This document shows, in pieces, positions 1 through 6,605 of a stretch of 7,593 nucleotides of DNA (position 1 is its first letter; each line of letters starts with the position of its first letter). A program made the translations under genes and the position numbers. This DNA is from Clostridia bacterium (lineage in GTDB: Bacteria; Bacillota; Clostridia; Oscillospirales; Butyricicoccaceae), in the NCBI GenBank assembly GCA_017560175.1, contig JAFYOK010000060.1, positions 1 through 7,593 of the forward strand. The letters are read 5' to 3'. The notes beneath the pieces were generated by a model. That model had not been told where the DNA came from and made no database searches. It saw only the letters and a program-made list of their open reading frames with translations.

Positions 1-1
1 G

Positions 2-604
2 GTCGCCAACATCATCGCCCGTGTTGAGGAATACGGCGCCGCCAACGAGGCCTTCCGCAAAGAGCGCCACGACTTCCGCCACAAGCTCCAGGCCATCGCC
101 ACCCTTGCAGAGTCCCACCGCTACGATGAGGTGGAACGCATCGTCGGCGAATATATGGACGATATCGAAAAGACTTCGGTGGAACGCTACACCCAATATC
201 CCGTCATCGATGCCATCCTTTCGGTCTATATCCGCAAGGCACGACAGAATCATATCGATGTCCGTTCCGGCTTCGACTTCCCTGCCCGCTTTGAAGCCAG
301 CGAATCGGAGCTGGCCACCGCTCTGGCCAATGCCATCGAGAACGCCATCCATGCCTGCCAGAAGCTGCCGCCCGAAGAACGCTTCATCGAGATCAAGGTC
401 ATTTCCAGACCCAAGTTTATGATCATGGTCCGCAACAGCTTTGACGGCCGGGTGGAATTTGACGAAAGCGGCATTCCCCTCAGCCCCGAAGAAGAACACG
501 GCTTCGGTACGCGCTCCATCGCCGCCTTCTGCACCCGGCTGGGCGGATTCTATCAGTTCAAGGCCGAAGGCCGCATCTTCACCCTGTTTATGTACCTGAA
601 ATAA
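2..604 (+). CDS. GHKL-type sensor histidine kinase, C-terminal part (5' end outside the window)
   Basis: This is the cytoplasmic catalytic end of a two-component sensor kinase; 200 residues are visible, read from base 2. The first visible residues look helical and lead to the dimerisation/phosphoacceptor motif ERHDFRHKLQ, in which visible residue H23 is the likely phosphorylated histidine. An ATPase domain of the HATPase_c_5 (AgrC/LytS-like GHKL) kind follows: an N-box (NAIENAIHA, about residues 110-118) and a G-box (GFGTRS, about 167-172), ending in the usual beta-strand FTLFMYL. The order and spacing match complete kinases, so only the N-terminal sensor (normally several membrane helices) is missing. 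In this family the partner response regulator, often LytTR-type, tends to lie next door; here it could only be upstream, outside the window. The stop is TAA, followed 12 bases later by a terminator. The family call is firm; the signal sensed cannot be told. Confidence 0.9.
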   Translation, partial: VANIIARVEEYGAANEAFRKERHDFRHKLQAIATLAESHRYDEVERIVGEYMDDIEKTSVERYTQYPVIDAILSVYIRKARQNHIDVRSGFDFPARFEASESELATALANAIENAIHACQKLPPEERFIEIKVISRPKFMIMVRNSFDGRVEFDESGIPLSPEEEHGFGTRSIAAFCTRLGGFYQFKAEGRIFTLFMYLK

Positions 605-615
605 TCGGTTATAAC

Positions 616-645
616 AAAAAGACACCTCATCTGAGGTGTCTTTTC
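616..645. terminator. Bidirectional rho-independent terminator between convergent genes
   Basis: GACACCTC (621-628) pairs with GAGGTGTC (633-640) around a four-base loop. A run of A (616-620) on the left and T (641-644) on the right extends the stem and supplies a U-tract on either strand. It lies between the kinase stop (604) and the lipoprotein stop (666), so it can end both transcripts. Confidence 0.9.
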
Positions 646-665
646 TTCTTTTCTGCTGTATTCTG

Positions 666-2264
666 TTATCCTGCATATCTCAAATCGGAAAAACACTCCC
701 ATTCGGGAATACCGCCGATCAGAGGCTGATGGTCCGTATAGGTGATCTCGATACGGCATATTCTGCCGTCTTTGGTCTGCAGTTCGGCATAGGTCTCACC
801 GTCGGTGCGGACCATCCACAGCTCTGTACCCGCAGGCAGCTTTTCGGTCTTGCCATCCACCACAGCCTCGATCTCAACAGCAGTATGGATGGAATCTTCT
901 GCCCGGATCCCATAAACATTGCCGTCGGCATGGAATGTGCCTTCCGCCCCATCAAAGGTATAGGCTCTGCTGCCCACCCATGTACCCAGCAGCTGCACCA
1001 CCGATGTAAGTTCGACACAGGTCGAATCGAGCCACAGTGCTTCTGTCCATGCGGAATCCTTATTGATACCGCTCTCCCATCGTTTGGTCATACCGCCATC
1101 GATGGTATCGGTCAGCACCAGACCTTCATCGGTCAGACGATAAACATACAGTGTGGCCATATCGCTCTCGGCGATGCCCTCCATAAAGAGGAACTGCGCA
1201 CCATCTACACAGGCCAGCCAGGTTCTTGCTTCATAGGCATGATAGTCGTAGGGCGCATATTCATTCTCGTCGTTGACCACCAGATAGAGTTCCATAATGC
1301 CCTTGGCATCGGTATAAGCGGCCATGCGGACGCGATCCACCTGCGCATCAGAGGCATCAAAATCGACCTCGATCTCCTGGTGGAAAGGCAGCTCGATCAT
1401 CCAATTGGGTTGATCGACCACATACTCGGGCACAAAAATGGTCGGCCATTCGGTATAGGTGATGGTGGTGGTCAGCAGACCGGCGGCATAAGGCGCGATC
1501 TCGTAGGGGCTGAACCAGAAGGTGATGCCCTGTGGTCCCAGCGTCCAGGTATAATCATCACCCTTATACTTCTTCAGCTGTTCCAGCAGGCCATCAAACT
1601 GCTCATAATCATATTTGTGCTGGATTTTATCCGCCAGGGTATACGCCAATCGGGGAACATCGGTGACGACATCCTGCAGCTCCAGCACCTCGCCGGTTTC
1701 GATATCGTAATTGAGGGCAGTCACACCGTAATTGGGGTGAGCACCACCGGTATATTCATCATGATACATGCGAACCGACAGGATTTTCTCGTCAACATGG
1801 TGGACATAGGCCTTTGTCGATGACGTATAGCCATTGAATCCTTCCATCTGCTCGGCAACGGCATCATAAGCCTGCATGGAAAGATCCTCCATCACCAACC
1901 CATGCTGCTCGTAGGTTCGATTGCCTTCCTTGCGCAGTTCGGATGCCAGCTTGGGATAACGCTCGGCGCTCTCTTCGGTCAGCTGCAGGCTGTCCCATGT
2001 CACTTCACACAGAAGGGCATCGGTGACTTCATCCCGCAGGATGTGCCGGTAGGTGGTGCGCTCGATCTGCAGGCCCGGATCGCGAGGCGCTGCGACAGGC
2101 GCGTCTTTCGCAGGATCTTCGGTCTCATCTTCCGGCATCGGATCGGCAGGGGCGGTAGTTTCGGTCTTATCCTCCACAGGGGGTGTGATCTCCCCTGTTC
2201 TGCTGCAGGCAGTCAGGGTAAACATCAGGCAGCATATCAGCCATACAGACAGCATTCGTTTCAT
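666..2264 (-). CDS. Secreted lipoprotein with DUF3298 (RsiV/PdaC-like) domain
   Basis: This 532-residue protein is predicted to be lipid-anchored on the outer face of the membrane. Residues 1-19 form a signal peptide with lipobox L17-T-A-C20, so Cys20 should be lipidated after signal peptidase II cleavage. Residues 21-65 are an acidic Pro/Thr/Glu spacer. Residues about 66-265 resemble the DUF4163-DUF3298 pair of RsiV and the N-terminal part of deacetylase PdaC: a YTGGAHPNYG motif (171-180), then the strand NYDIETGEVLEL and the closing FSPYEIAPYAAG (251-262). Residues about 290-532 are beta-rich and not recognised; the last ~60 look SH3-like. There is no polysaccharide deacetylase domain. RsiV is known to bind lysozyme, but whether this protein senses or binds a ligand is not shown. 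The start is fixed by AGAGGTG a few bases before ATG and by the signal peptide. It appears monocistronic with its own promoter. Confidence 0.85.
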   Translation of the reverse strand: MKRMLSVWLICCLMFTLTACSRTGEITPPVEDKTETTAPADPMPEDETEDPAKDAPVAAPRDPGLQIERTTYRHILRDEVTDALLCEVTWDSLQLTEESAERYPKLASELRKEGNRTYEQHGLVMEDLSMQAYDAVAEQMEGFNGYTSSTKAYVHHVDEKILSVRMYHDEYTGGAHPNYGVTALNYDIETGEVLELQDVVTDVPRLAYTLADKIQHKYDYEQFDGLLEQLKKYKGDDYTWTLGPQGITFWFSPYEIAPYAAGLLTTTITYTEWPTIFVPEYVVDQPNWMIELPFHQEIEVDFDASDAQVDRVRMAAYTDAKGIMELYLVVNDENEYAPYDYHAYEARTWLACVDGAQFLFMEGIAESDMATLYVYRLTDEGLVLTDTIDGGMTKRWESGINKDSAWTEALWLDSTCVELTSVVQLLGTWVGSRAYTFDGAEGTFHADGNVYGIRAEDSIHTAVEIEAVVDGKTEKLPAGTELWMVRTDGETYAELQTKDGRICRIEITYTDHQPLIGGIPEWECFSDLRYAG

Positions 2265-2309
2265 AAGGCACCTCTTTTCTCTGTTCAGGGAAACTTACTT
2301 TATAACAAT

Positions 2310-2338
2310 ATCATACCACAGAACGAAAGAATCGTCTA
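2310..2338 (-). promoter_or_regulatory. Probable promoter of the DUF3298 lipoprotein gene
   Basis: On the minus strand TAGACG (2333-2338) is followed after 17 bases by TATGAT (2310-2315). The -10 is preceded by TGG, making an extended -10 element. The -35 matches four of six consensus bases. A start near 2303 would give a leader of about 40 bases. Confidence 0.5.
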
Positions 2339-2350
2339 CAGAAAGCTACT

Positions 2351-2464
2351 GCGCCATTGCCTTCCCCTTTGGGGAAACTGTCGCCCGCCAAGACGACTGA
2401 TGAAAGGTTCGGACGATCGGCTTAGCGTAAGGCTGTATACCGGAAATCTCCCCTCAAAAGAGGG
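2351..2464. repeat. Interspersed hairpin repeat, copy A
   Basis: The core reads GCCTTCCCC TTT GGGGAAACTG (2359-2380) and continues through CAAGACGACTGATGAAAGG (2389-2407) and TTCGG. A related block on the opposite strand at 7450-7498 has the same order: GCCTTCCCC, GGGGAAGGTGG, CAAGACGGATGAGGG, CTTCGG. TTCCCC/GGGGAA (2362-2376) forms a hairpin; a second one, CCCTC-AAAA-GAGGG, lies at 2451-2464. The right boundary is uncertain. It looks like a non-coding dispersed element of the kind common between genes in gut Clostridia; that resemblance is from memory and was not searched. Confidence 0.6.
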
Positions 2465-2470
2465 CTTCAA

Positions 2471-2502
2471 AAAAACGGCTACCCTTTCGGATAGCCGTTT
2501 TT
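2471..2502 (-). terminator. Rho-independent terminator of the SGNH-SLH gene
   Basis: ACGGCTA (2475-2481) pairs with TAGCCGT (2492-2498), continued inward by a 2482/2491 pair and two GC pairs around a four-base loop. The 2482/2491 position is a mismatch as plus-strand RNA but a U-G wobble as minus-strand RNA, which fits use on the minus strand. The run of A at 2471-2474 becomes the U-tract. It lies 8 bases beyond the stop at 2510. Confidence 0.85.
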
Positions 2503-2509
2503 CATTTGG

Positions 2510-4024
2510 TTATGCAGCCAGGGCTCTGTAGAGGAAGGTGACGATCTGACCGCGGGTGCAGCCGCTGTTGGGGCTGAAGGTGGTCTCCGATGTGCCCTTG
2601 GTGATGTTGTTCATGTAGCACCATGCGATGGACTCAAAAGCCCAGTCGGGGGTATCTGTGAAAGGCAGATGGAACATCCACGCGCCGGTGAAGCCGCCGC
2701 CCATGGACTGAACGGTACGGTAGATAAAGGCTGCGGTCTGCGCACGGGTGACGGTGGCATCGGGGCTGAAAGCATTGGCGCTTGTGCCCGATGTGATGCC
2801 CTTTTCAACAGCCCACAGGACAGCCTTGTAGTAGTAGGCATCGGCCTTTACATCGGCAAAAGGCAGCTCAGTGCCCTGGGGTTCGGGGCTGCCCACCGCA
2901 CGCCACAGGAATGTGACAGCCTGTGCACGGGTGCAGACGGCATTAGGGCTGAAGGCGGTATCCGATGTGCCCTTGGTGATGCCCTGACCGACCGCCCACA
3001 GAACGGGATCATAGAAATAATCGGAAGGCTGAACATCCTGCAGGCCCTTGTTCTCTTCAACAACGGGAGGCTCGACAGGTGTTTCTACGGGTGTCTCAAC
3101 GGGAGTTTCGACAGGCGCATTGGCAGCCAGGACCTCTCCGATGGTCTCTGCAAAGACCTTAGCCAGAACGGCATGGCCGTTGGCATTGGGATGGAAATCC
3201 AGGTTGATGGCTTCCAGATCGGGATTTGCATGGTAGAGGTTTGTGCCTGCGGCAAAGACAGCATCAAAGTTGTCCTTAACGGGGGCGACAGTATAGCCGG
3301 CCATGGCCGCTGTTTCGGCGATGACGGCATTCAGCTGATTTGCACCATCTTCAATGCCCTCATAGAGGGGGTAAATGGAAGGTGCGCCTGCAAAAGCTGT
3401 ATAAGGATTATACTGTGTGGCAACGATGATCTTGGCATCGCCGTTCTTGGCCTTGAGAGCCGATGTGATGGCGATCAGCGCCTGCTGATACTGGCCGAGG
3501 GCTGCAGTGAACTCTGCCGAAGTCATCAGATAAGCAGGATTCTCCTTGCCTGCCGACAGTCTGGAAAGTGCTGCGCCTGCGCAGGTGATCAGATCATAGT
3601 ATTCCATCAGATTCTCGGGAGTCAGACCGGCCAGCATGGCGACGATGTCTGTGCCCTTGATATCGGGATCATGGCTGACATTATAGATCTCGGCCGTCTT
3701 GGCATAGAGCAGCGCCATCAGATCGTTGCCGCCGATGGTCAGAGTGATGATATCGGCCTTGGCGATGTCGGCATCGATTTTGCTGCCGGCGATCTGCTTG
3801 AGAATATCCGATGTTTTGTAGCCGCTGACGGCTTTATTGGTGACGTCAAAGCCTTCGCCCAGCTGTGCGGTGAAGAACTCAGCTTCGTTGGCCAGGCCAT
3901 AACCTGCGGTGATGCTGTCGCCCAGGGCCAGTACATGAACAGGCTCGGCTGCCAGGATCTGCAGAGGCAGCAGGCTGAGCACCATGACCATGGCGAGGAG
4001 CATGCTTAAAAAGCGCTTTTTCAT
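2510..4024 (-). CDS. Secreted SGNH/GDSL hydrolase with three S-layer homology domains
   Basis: This 504-residue exported esterase/lipase-type enzyme is held at the cell surface. Residues 1-26 are a signal peptide (KKR start, hydrophobic core, cleavage near ILAA). The SGNH hydrolase domain covers about 28-300: block I GDSIT with nucleophile Ser37, block II Gly68, block III GGND (98-101) with oxyanion-hole Asn100, and block V DFHPN with Asp276 and His278. At ~270 residues it is longer than a minimal ~200-residue SGNH fold. A linker with repeated VETP units (304-324) leads to three SLH domains (about 330-380, 388-440, 454-504), each with an FSPN/FSPD-x-x-x-TR-x-Q motif. SLH triplets bind pyruvylated cell-wall polymers. 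The substrate could be a lipid or an O-acyl group on wall or dietary glycans; sequence does not decide. Start: AGGAGG six bases before ATG. It has its own promoter and terminator. Confidence 0.93.
   Translation of the reverse strand: MKKRFLSMLLAMVMVLSLLPLQILAAEPVHVLALGDSITAGYGLANEAEFFTAQLGEGFDVTNKAVSGYKTSDILKQIAGSKIDADIAKADIITLTIGGNDLMALLYAKTAEIYNVSHDPDIKGTDIVAMLAGLTPENLMEYYDLITCAGAALSRLSAGKENPAYLMTSAEFTAALGQYQQALIAITSALKAKNGDAKIIVATQYNPYTAFAGAPSIYPLYEGIEDGANQLNAVIAETAAMAGYTVAPVKDNFDAVFAAGTNLYHANPDLEAINLDFHPNANGHAVLAKVFAETIGEVLAANAPVETPVETPVETPVEPPVVEENKGLQDVQPSDYFYDPVLWAVGQGITKGTSDTAFSPNAVCTRAQAVTFLWRAVGSPEPQGTELPFADVKADAYYYKAVLWAVEKGITSGTSANAFSPDATVTRAQTAAFIYRTVQSMGGGFTGAWMFHLPFTDTPDWAFESIAWCYMNNITKGTSETTFSPNSGCTRGQIVTFLYRALAA
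3069..3116 (-). repeat. Four 12-bp tandem repeats encoding the VETP linker
   Basis: Four consecutive 12-base units (3069-3080, 3081-3092, 3093-3104, 3105-3116) share a G-T-C-T-C/T-x-AC-x-GG pattern and encode VETP three times and VEPP once. The units differ mainly at silent positions, so this is an older expansion. Such linkers commonly vary in repeat number between strains. Confidence 0.75.
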
Positions 4025-4103
4025 AACGAATCCTCCTGATTTTATTTTTCAGTTTACTACCACACATTCCGCACATATATCGAAACATGTTTTCTTGGTT
4101 CAA

Positions 4104-4132
4104 TATATACCATATCCGTATTGCTCTGTCAA
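4104..4132 (-). promoter_or_regulatory. Strong vegetative-type promoter of the SGNH-SLH gene
   Basis: On the minus strand a perfect TTGACA (4127-4132) is followed after exactly 17 bases by TATATA (4104-4109). The expected start near 4097 gives a leader of about 70 bases containing AGGAGG at 4031-4036. A perfect palindrome AAACATGTTT (4083-4092) lies just downstream of the predicted start. Confidence 0.78.
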
Positions 4133-4154
4133 TATTTTTTGTCTAATTTCACCG

Positions 4155-4185
4155 CAAAAACAACCCCCATCGGATGGAGGTTGTT
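4155..4185 (-). terminator. Rho-independent terminator closing the phage-type operon
   Basis: On the minus strand AACAACCTCCAT (4174-4185) pairs over 12 positions, one a U-G wobble, with ATGGGGGTTGTT (4159-4170) around a three-base loop, followed by T's (4156-4158). The mismatch exists only in the plus-strand reading, so it serves the minus strand. The hairpin begins inside the terL stop codon. Confidence 0.88.
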
Positions 4186-5656
4186 ATCCTTCATATACAT
4201 CAAACAGAGCATCTCCGTCCAGAAAGGCGGCCTCCTCTTCCCTGTGTTTCTCCTCTTTGGCCGCTGTATAAAGCGGATCGCCCGACCGAAAGAGCAGATA
4301 GCTCAGCGCCTGTGTCGATGCATCGACCATATCATCATGGGCTGCCGCCGGGAAGCTGACCCACTGATCGATATAGGCCTCCAGCCAGGGGGCACCATTG
4401 GGCAGATAGACATTGCCCGACTCGATGGCCGACGACACAGCATGGACACGGGCCTCCTTTCCCCCTTTGGGGTTGACCCCCAGAATGCCGGGCATCTCGT
4501 GGTGCAGAGTGGAAATGATGGCCGAGCCGTTGGCCTTGTCCTCCACCAATACCGTAAAGGCTTCGGGATAAAGGGCGCGCAGGGTACGCAGCTCGGCCAG
4601 TGTTCGGGGAAAATCCAGCTGCTTATTGGAGCAATGACGCAGGTAGAATCCGCTGCCCAGCTTGCTCCATACCGTCATGGCCACATAGTCGTTGTTCTCT
4701 CCGCCCTTGAAGGCGGCATCCACCGAAATAAGGGTCGTGCCCCAGGCCGCGATCTCTTTGGGATCGTAAAAACGGAACCAGTCGCGGCGGACGATATTGC
4801 CTCCTTCGATGCGCGGCCGACATTGATACATGGCTGCCCAGGCCGCCGCACCGCCCGACGGGTCGGAAAGATAACCGGGACGGAAATCGGCCAGCCACTT
4901 GTCATCCTTCCCCAGTTCGGGACAGAGTGCCGCCCCCACCGGCCGCCCCAGCGGATCCCCATCTTCAGCCTCCACCGGCAGACGCACCACCGTCACATTC
5001 TGCTCGTTTCGGATGATGCGCGACATCAGGTCGTCTTCATGCCAGGGTGTGGCGATGACGATGACCTTGGCCCTGGCTGAAAGACGGGTCTTGATGGAAC
5101 TCTGCCACTCCTGCCACAGGTGATCGCGAAAGGTGGGGCTGTAGGCTTCGGCGCGGTTCTTGATGGGGTCGTCAATGATGATGAGGTCGCCGGGATTGCC
5201 GGTAATGCCTGCCCGCAGACCACGGGCAATGGCGCAGCCGCGGTGACCGCCCAGCTCGATTTCTCCGGCACGGTTGACCTCGCCGATGGAAATCCCAAAG
5301 AGATTGTGCCCATAGGCCGCGATCTTCTCCTTGTTGCGCCGCAGAAATTTTTCGGCAAACTCATCATTATAGGCCGCCAGAATGACCCTGCCCTCGGGAT
5401 GCCTGCCCAGATACCAGGAAGGCAGGCTCTCTGTGGCTGTCATCGACTTGCCGTGCTGAGGAGGGGTCTGCAGGATGAGGATATCAAAGGCATGGCCTGT
5501 ATCGGCTTCGATAAAATTCTGGATCTGATCGGCCACATAGCGGGCAAAGGCGGTATCGATCCAGGTCGGCGCATGGACATACCGCAGGTAATGGATGTAG
5601 GATCGGCGTGCAAGTTCACGCCGGATGCGTTCTTTTTGAATCAGCTCTTTCTTCAG
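4184..5656 (-). CDS. terL: Phage terminase large subunit (packaging ATPase and nuclease)
   Basis: This is the motor that translocates phage DNA into the prohead and cuts the concatemer. With the start proposed here it has 490 residues. ATPase domain: Walker A-type loop QTPPQHGKS (63-71), Walker B LIIIDD (158-163) with a catalytic acidic residue, and coupling motif IATPWHEDD (201-209). The RNase H-like nuclease has SVDAAFKG (Asp313), VEDKANG (Glu372, Asp373) and HDDMVDA (Asp441, Asp442, Asp445), so all catalytic acids appear present. The first conventional start is GTG at 5536, but the same frame is open back to a TGA at 5672-5674. The upstream 40 codons encode a terminase-like N-terminus (RRELARRSYIHYLRYV). 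The only candidate start with a well-placed site is CTG at 5654-5656, seven bases after GAGG. The gene looks intact although no portal gene follows. Confidence 0.93.
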   Translation of the reverse strand: MKKELIQKERIRRELARRSYIHYLRYVHAPTWIDTAFARYVADQIQNFIEADTGHAFDILILQTPPQHGKSMTATESLPSWYLGRHPEGRVILAAYNDEFAEKFLRRNKEKIAAYGHNLFGISIGEVNRAGEIELGGHRGCAIARGLRAGITGNPGDLIIIDDPIKNRAEAYSPTFRDHLWQEWQSSIKTRLSARAKVIVIATPWHEDDLMSRIIRNEQNVTVVRLPVEAEDGDPLGRPVGAALCPELGKDDKWLADFRPGYLSDPSGGAAAWAAMYQCRPRIEGGNIVRRDWFRFYDPKEIAAWGTTLISVDAAFKGGENNDYVAMTVWSKLGSGFYLRHCSNKQLDFPRTLAELRTLRALYPEAFTVLVEDKANGSAIISTLHHEMPGILGVNPKGGKEARVHAVSSAIESGNVYLPNGAPWLEAYIDQWVSFPAAAHDDMVDASTQALSYLLFRSGDPLYTAAKEEKHREEEAAFLDGDALFDVYEG

Positions 5657-5662
5657 AGAATC

Positions 5663-5670
5663 ACCTCTTT
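5663..5670 (-). promoter_or_regulatory. Ribosome-binding site that places the terL start at CTG 5656
   Basis: The minus strand reads AAAGAGGT here, and CTG begins seven bases after GAGG. No in-frame ATG, GTG or TTG exists between the upstream TGA and GTG 5536. The site also lies inside a four-codon ORF (ATG at 5675, TGA at 5661-5663; MKKR), so termination of that ORF just before the CTG may aid initiation. Confidence 0.6.
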
Positions 5671-5712
5671 TTCATTTTTATATAAGATAAGACTGTACGC
5701 CATAGGCTTCCC

Positions 5713-6114
5713 TTAATACTCCCCTTCACCAAGCATTCTCTCCAGTTCTTCCAGCGACAGCGATCGCAGGTCGACCTCATCTCCCGTCACGGCGGCCTTC
5801 CCCTTCTCCATCTGTCCCGTAAGATCGCGAACAAACTGGGCCGAGCGAATGTCGCCTTCTTTGGCCTGCTGGATGAGTCTGACGAGGATGGCGCTCTGCT
5901 GATCGGGCTCCAGCCCCAGCTGACGGAGCAGATCGGCCATTTTAGCATCTTTTTCTTCCACCAGAGGGGAGGAAAGCAGAATCTGCGCCGCTTCACGCAT
6001 GGCTTTGACCTTGCGCCGTGCCTCCATTGAGGCCTTGCCACCTGCCGATCGGATGGCATGCTGCTCTTCGGGCGAACGGAACTGCATGGGGATCAGATTG
6101 TCGGTATTGGCCAT
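5713..6114 (-). CDS. terS: Phage terminase small subunit (DNA recognition)
   Basis: This 133-residue protein directly precedes the large subunit, the usual place for the small subunit that recognises the phage packaging site and hands DNA to TerL. Near the N-terminus is FRSPEEQHAIRSAGGKAS followed by the basic stretch MEARRKVKAMREA. This SPEE-x-GG-x-AS-x-EARRR-x-K-x-REA pattern is typical of one small-terminase family in Bacillota phages. The middle is helical, with a probable oligomerisation region, and the C-terminus is acidic (SLEELERMLGEGEY). Length is normal for the family. A GTG at 6121-6123 is in frame but overlaps the AGGAGG (6123-6128), so ATG at 6112-6114, eight bases downstream, is the start. 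The stop lies 56 bases before the proposed terL start. The family call rests on motif and position; sequence divergence leaves some doubt. Confidence 0.82.
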   Translation of the reverse strand: MANTDNLIPMQFRSPEEQHAIRSAGGKASMEARRKVKAMREAAQILLSSPLVEEKDAKMADLLRQLGLEPDQQSAILVRLIQQAKEGDIRSAQFVRDLTGQMEKGKAAVTGDEVDLRSLSLEELERMLGEGEY

Positions 6115-6122
6115 TGGTTTCA

Positions 6123-6128
6123 CCTCCT
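6123..6128 (-). promoter_or_regulatory. Ribosome-binding site of terS
   Basis: The minus strand reads AGGAGG followed by TGAAACCA and ATG at 6114. The site rules out the in-frame GTG at 6123, which lies inside it. Confidence 0.8.
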
Positions 6129-6176
6129 TTTCAATTTCATCGACATAAAAGGACTATACAACCATCCAAACGGCTA

Positions 6177-6602
6177 TCATCGGCTGATTTTCATCATCTC
6201 CTGCACTTCATCCAGCCCTTCCGCCCATGCGCACATGGCGATGTAGCTGGGCAGATGGGTATATCCTGTGCCATAGCTGCCCTCGTCCAGCTTTCCGAAC
6301 TTGTGGATGCGCACCAGGTCGAAGGCATTGCAACATCGATAGGCACCGCCTGCCGGGTCGCTTTGGTGCCAACTGTAGAGATGCTGCCCCTTGTTATAGA
6401 CCGACGCACCGCCATAGGTACTGCCGCCAAGGTAGGTATAGCGTGGAACTTTTCCCCACCCTCCGCATTTCTGATAGACATCGGGCAGGAAGGCTTCGAT
6501 GGCCGCCTCGATACTGTAAGCACGGCAGAACGCCCCCACAATGCCCGGCTTCATCCGCGGATCGCTCAGTTTACGCCGTTCCCAGCCTCCCTTCTTTCCC
6601 AT
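6177..6602 (-). CDS. Fragment or stand-alone domain of a phage primase/VapE-type replication protein
   Basis: This 141-residue protein matches, as I recall the family, the central segment of the ~750-residue phage proteins annotated as virulence-associated E or primase-helicase. Diagnostic stretches are KPGIVGAFCR (18-27), a helix with IEAAIEAFLPDVY (31-43), RYTY (54-57), YSWHQSDPAGG (76-86) and CNAFDLVRIHKFG (91-103), followed by the LPSYIAM segment. In complete proteins an N-terminal primase domain precedes this part and a superfamily 3-like ATPase follows; both are absent, and no remnants are visible in the neighbouring genes. ATG at 6600-6602 is only three bases after the preceding gene's TAG and in the same frame, with a weak GAGGGG upstream, so translational coupling is likely. 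Either a decayed replication gene or a separated domain that acts with another subunit. Activity alone is doubtful: no Walker motif or primase acidic motif is visible. Confidence 0.65.
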   Translation of the reverse strand: MGKKGGWERRKLSDPRMKPGIVGAFCRAYSIEAAIEAFLPDVYQKCGGWGKVPRYTYLGGSTYGGASVYNKGQHLYSWHQSDPAGGAYRCCNAFDLVRIHKFGKLDEGSYGTGYTHLPSYIAMCAWAEGLDEVQEMMKISR

Positions 6603-6605
6603 GGA

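Noticed and set aside
636..1823. 395-codon open frame on the plus strand
   Set aside because: Antisense to the lipoprotein gene. It has no ribosome-binding site, its Ile/Gly/Cys/His-rich composition is typical of a reverse-strand shadow, and it runs through the shared terminator region.
2669..4009. 446-codon open frame on the plus strand
   Set aside because: Antisense to the SGNH-SLH gene, which has clear catalytic motifs, signal peptide, promoter and terminator. The plus frame has Cys/Gly/Ile-rich shadow composition.
3879..4103. Small minus-strand ORF with a CGMCG zinc-ribbon-like motif in the SGNH leader
   Set aside because: It starts at a TTG without a ribosome-binding site and overlaps the SGNH start in another frame. 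Two nearby cysteines are not enough for a zinc ribbon.
4121..5080. 319-codon open frame on the plus strand
   Set aside because: Antisense to terL, which carries all terminase motifs. No start signal or recognisable domain on the plus strand.
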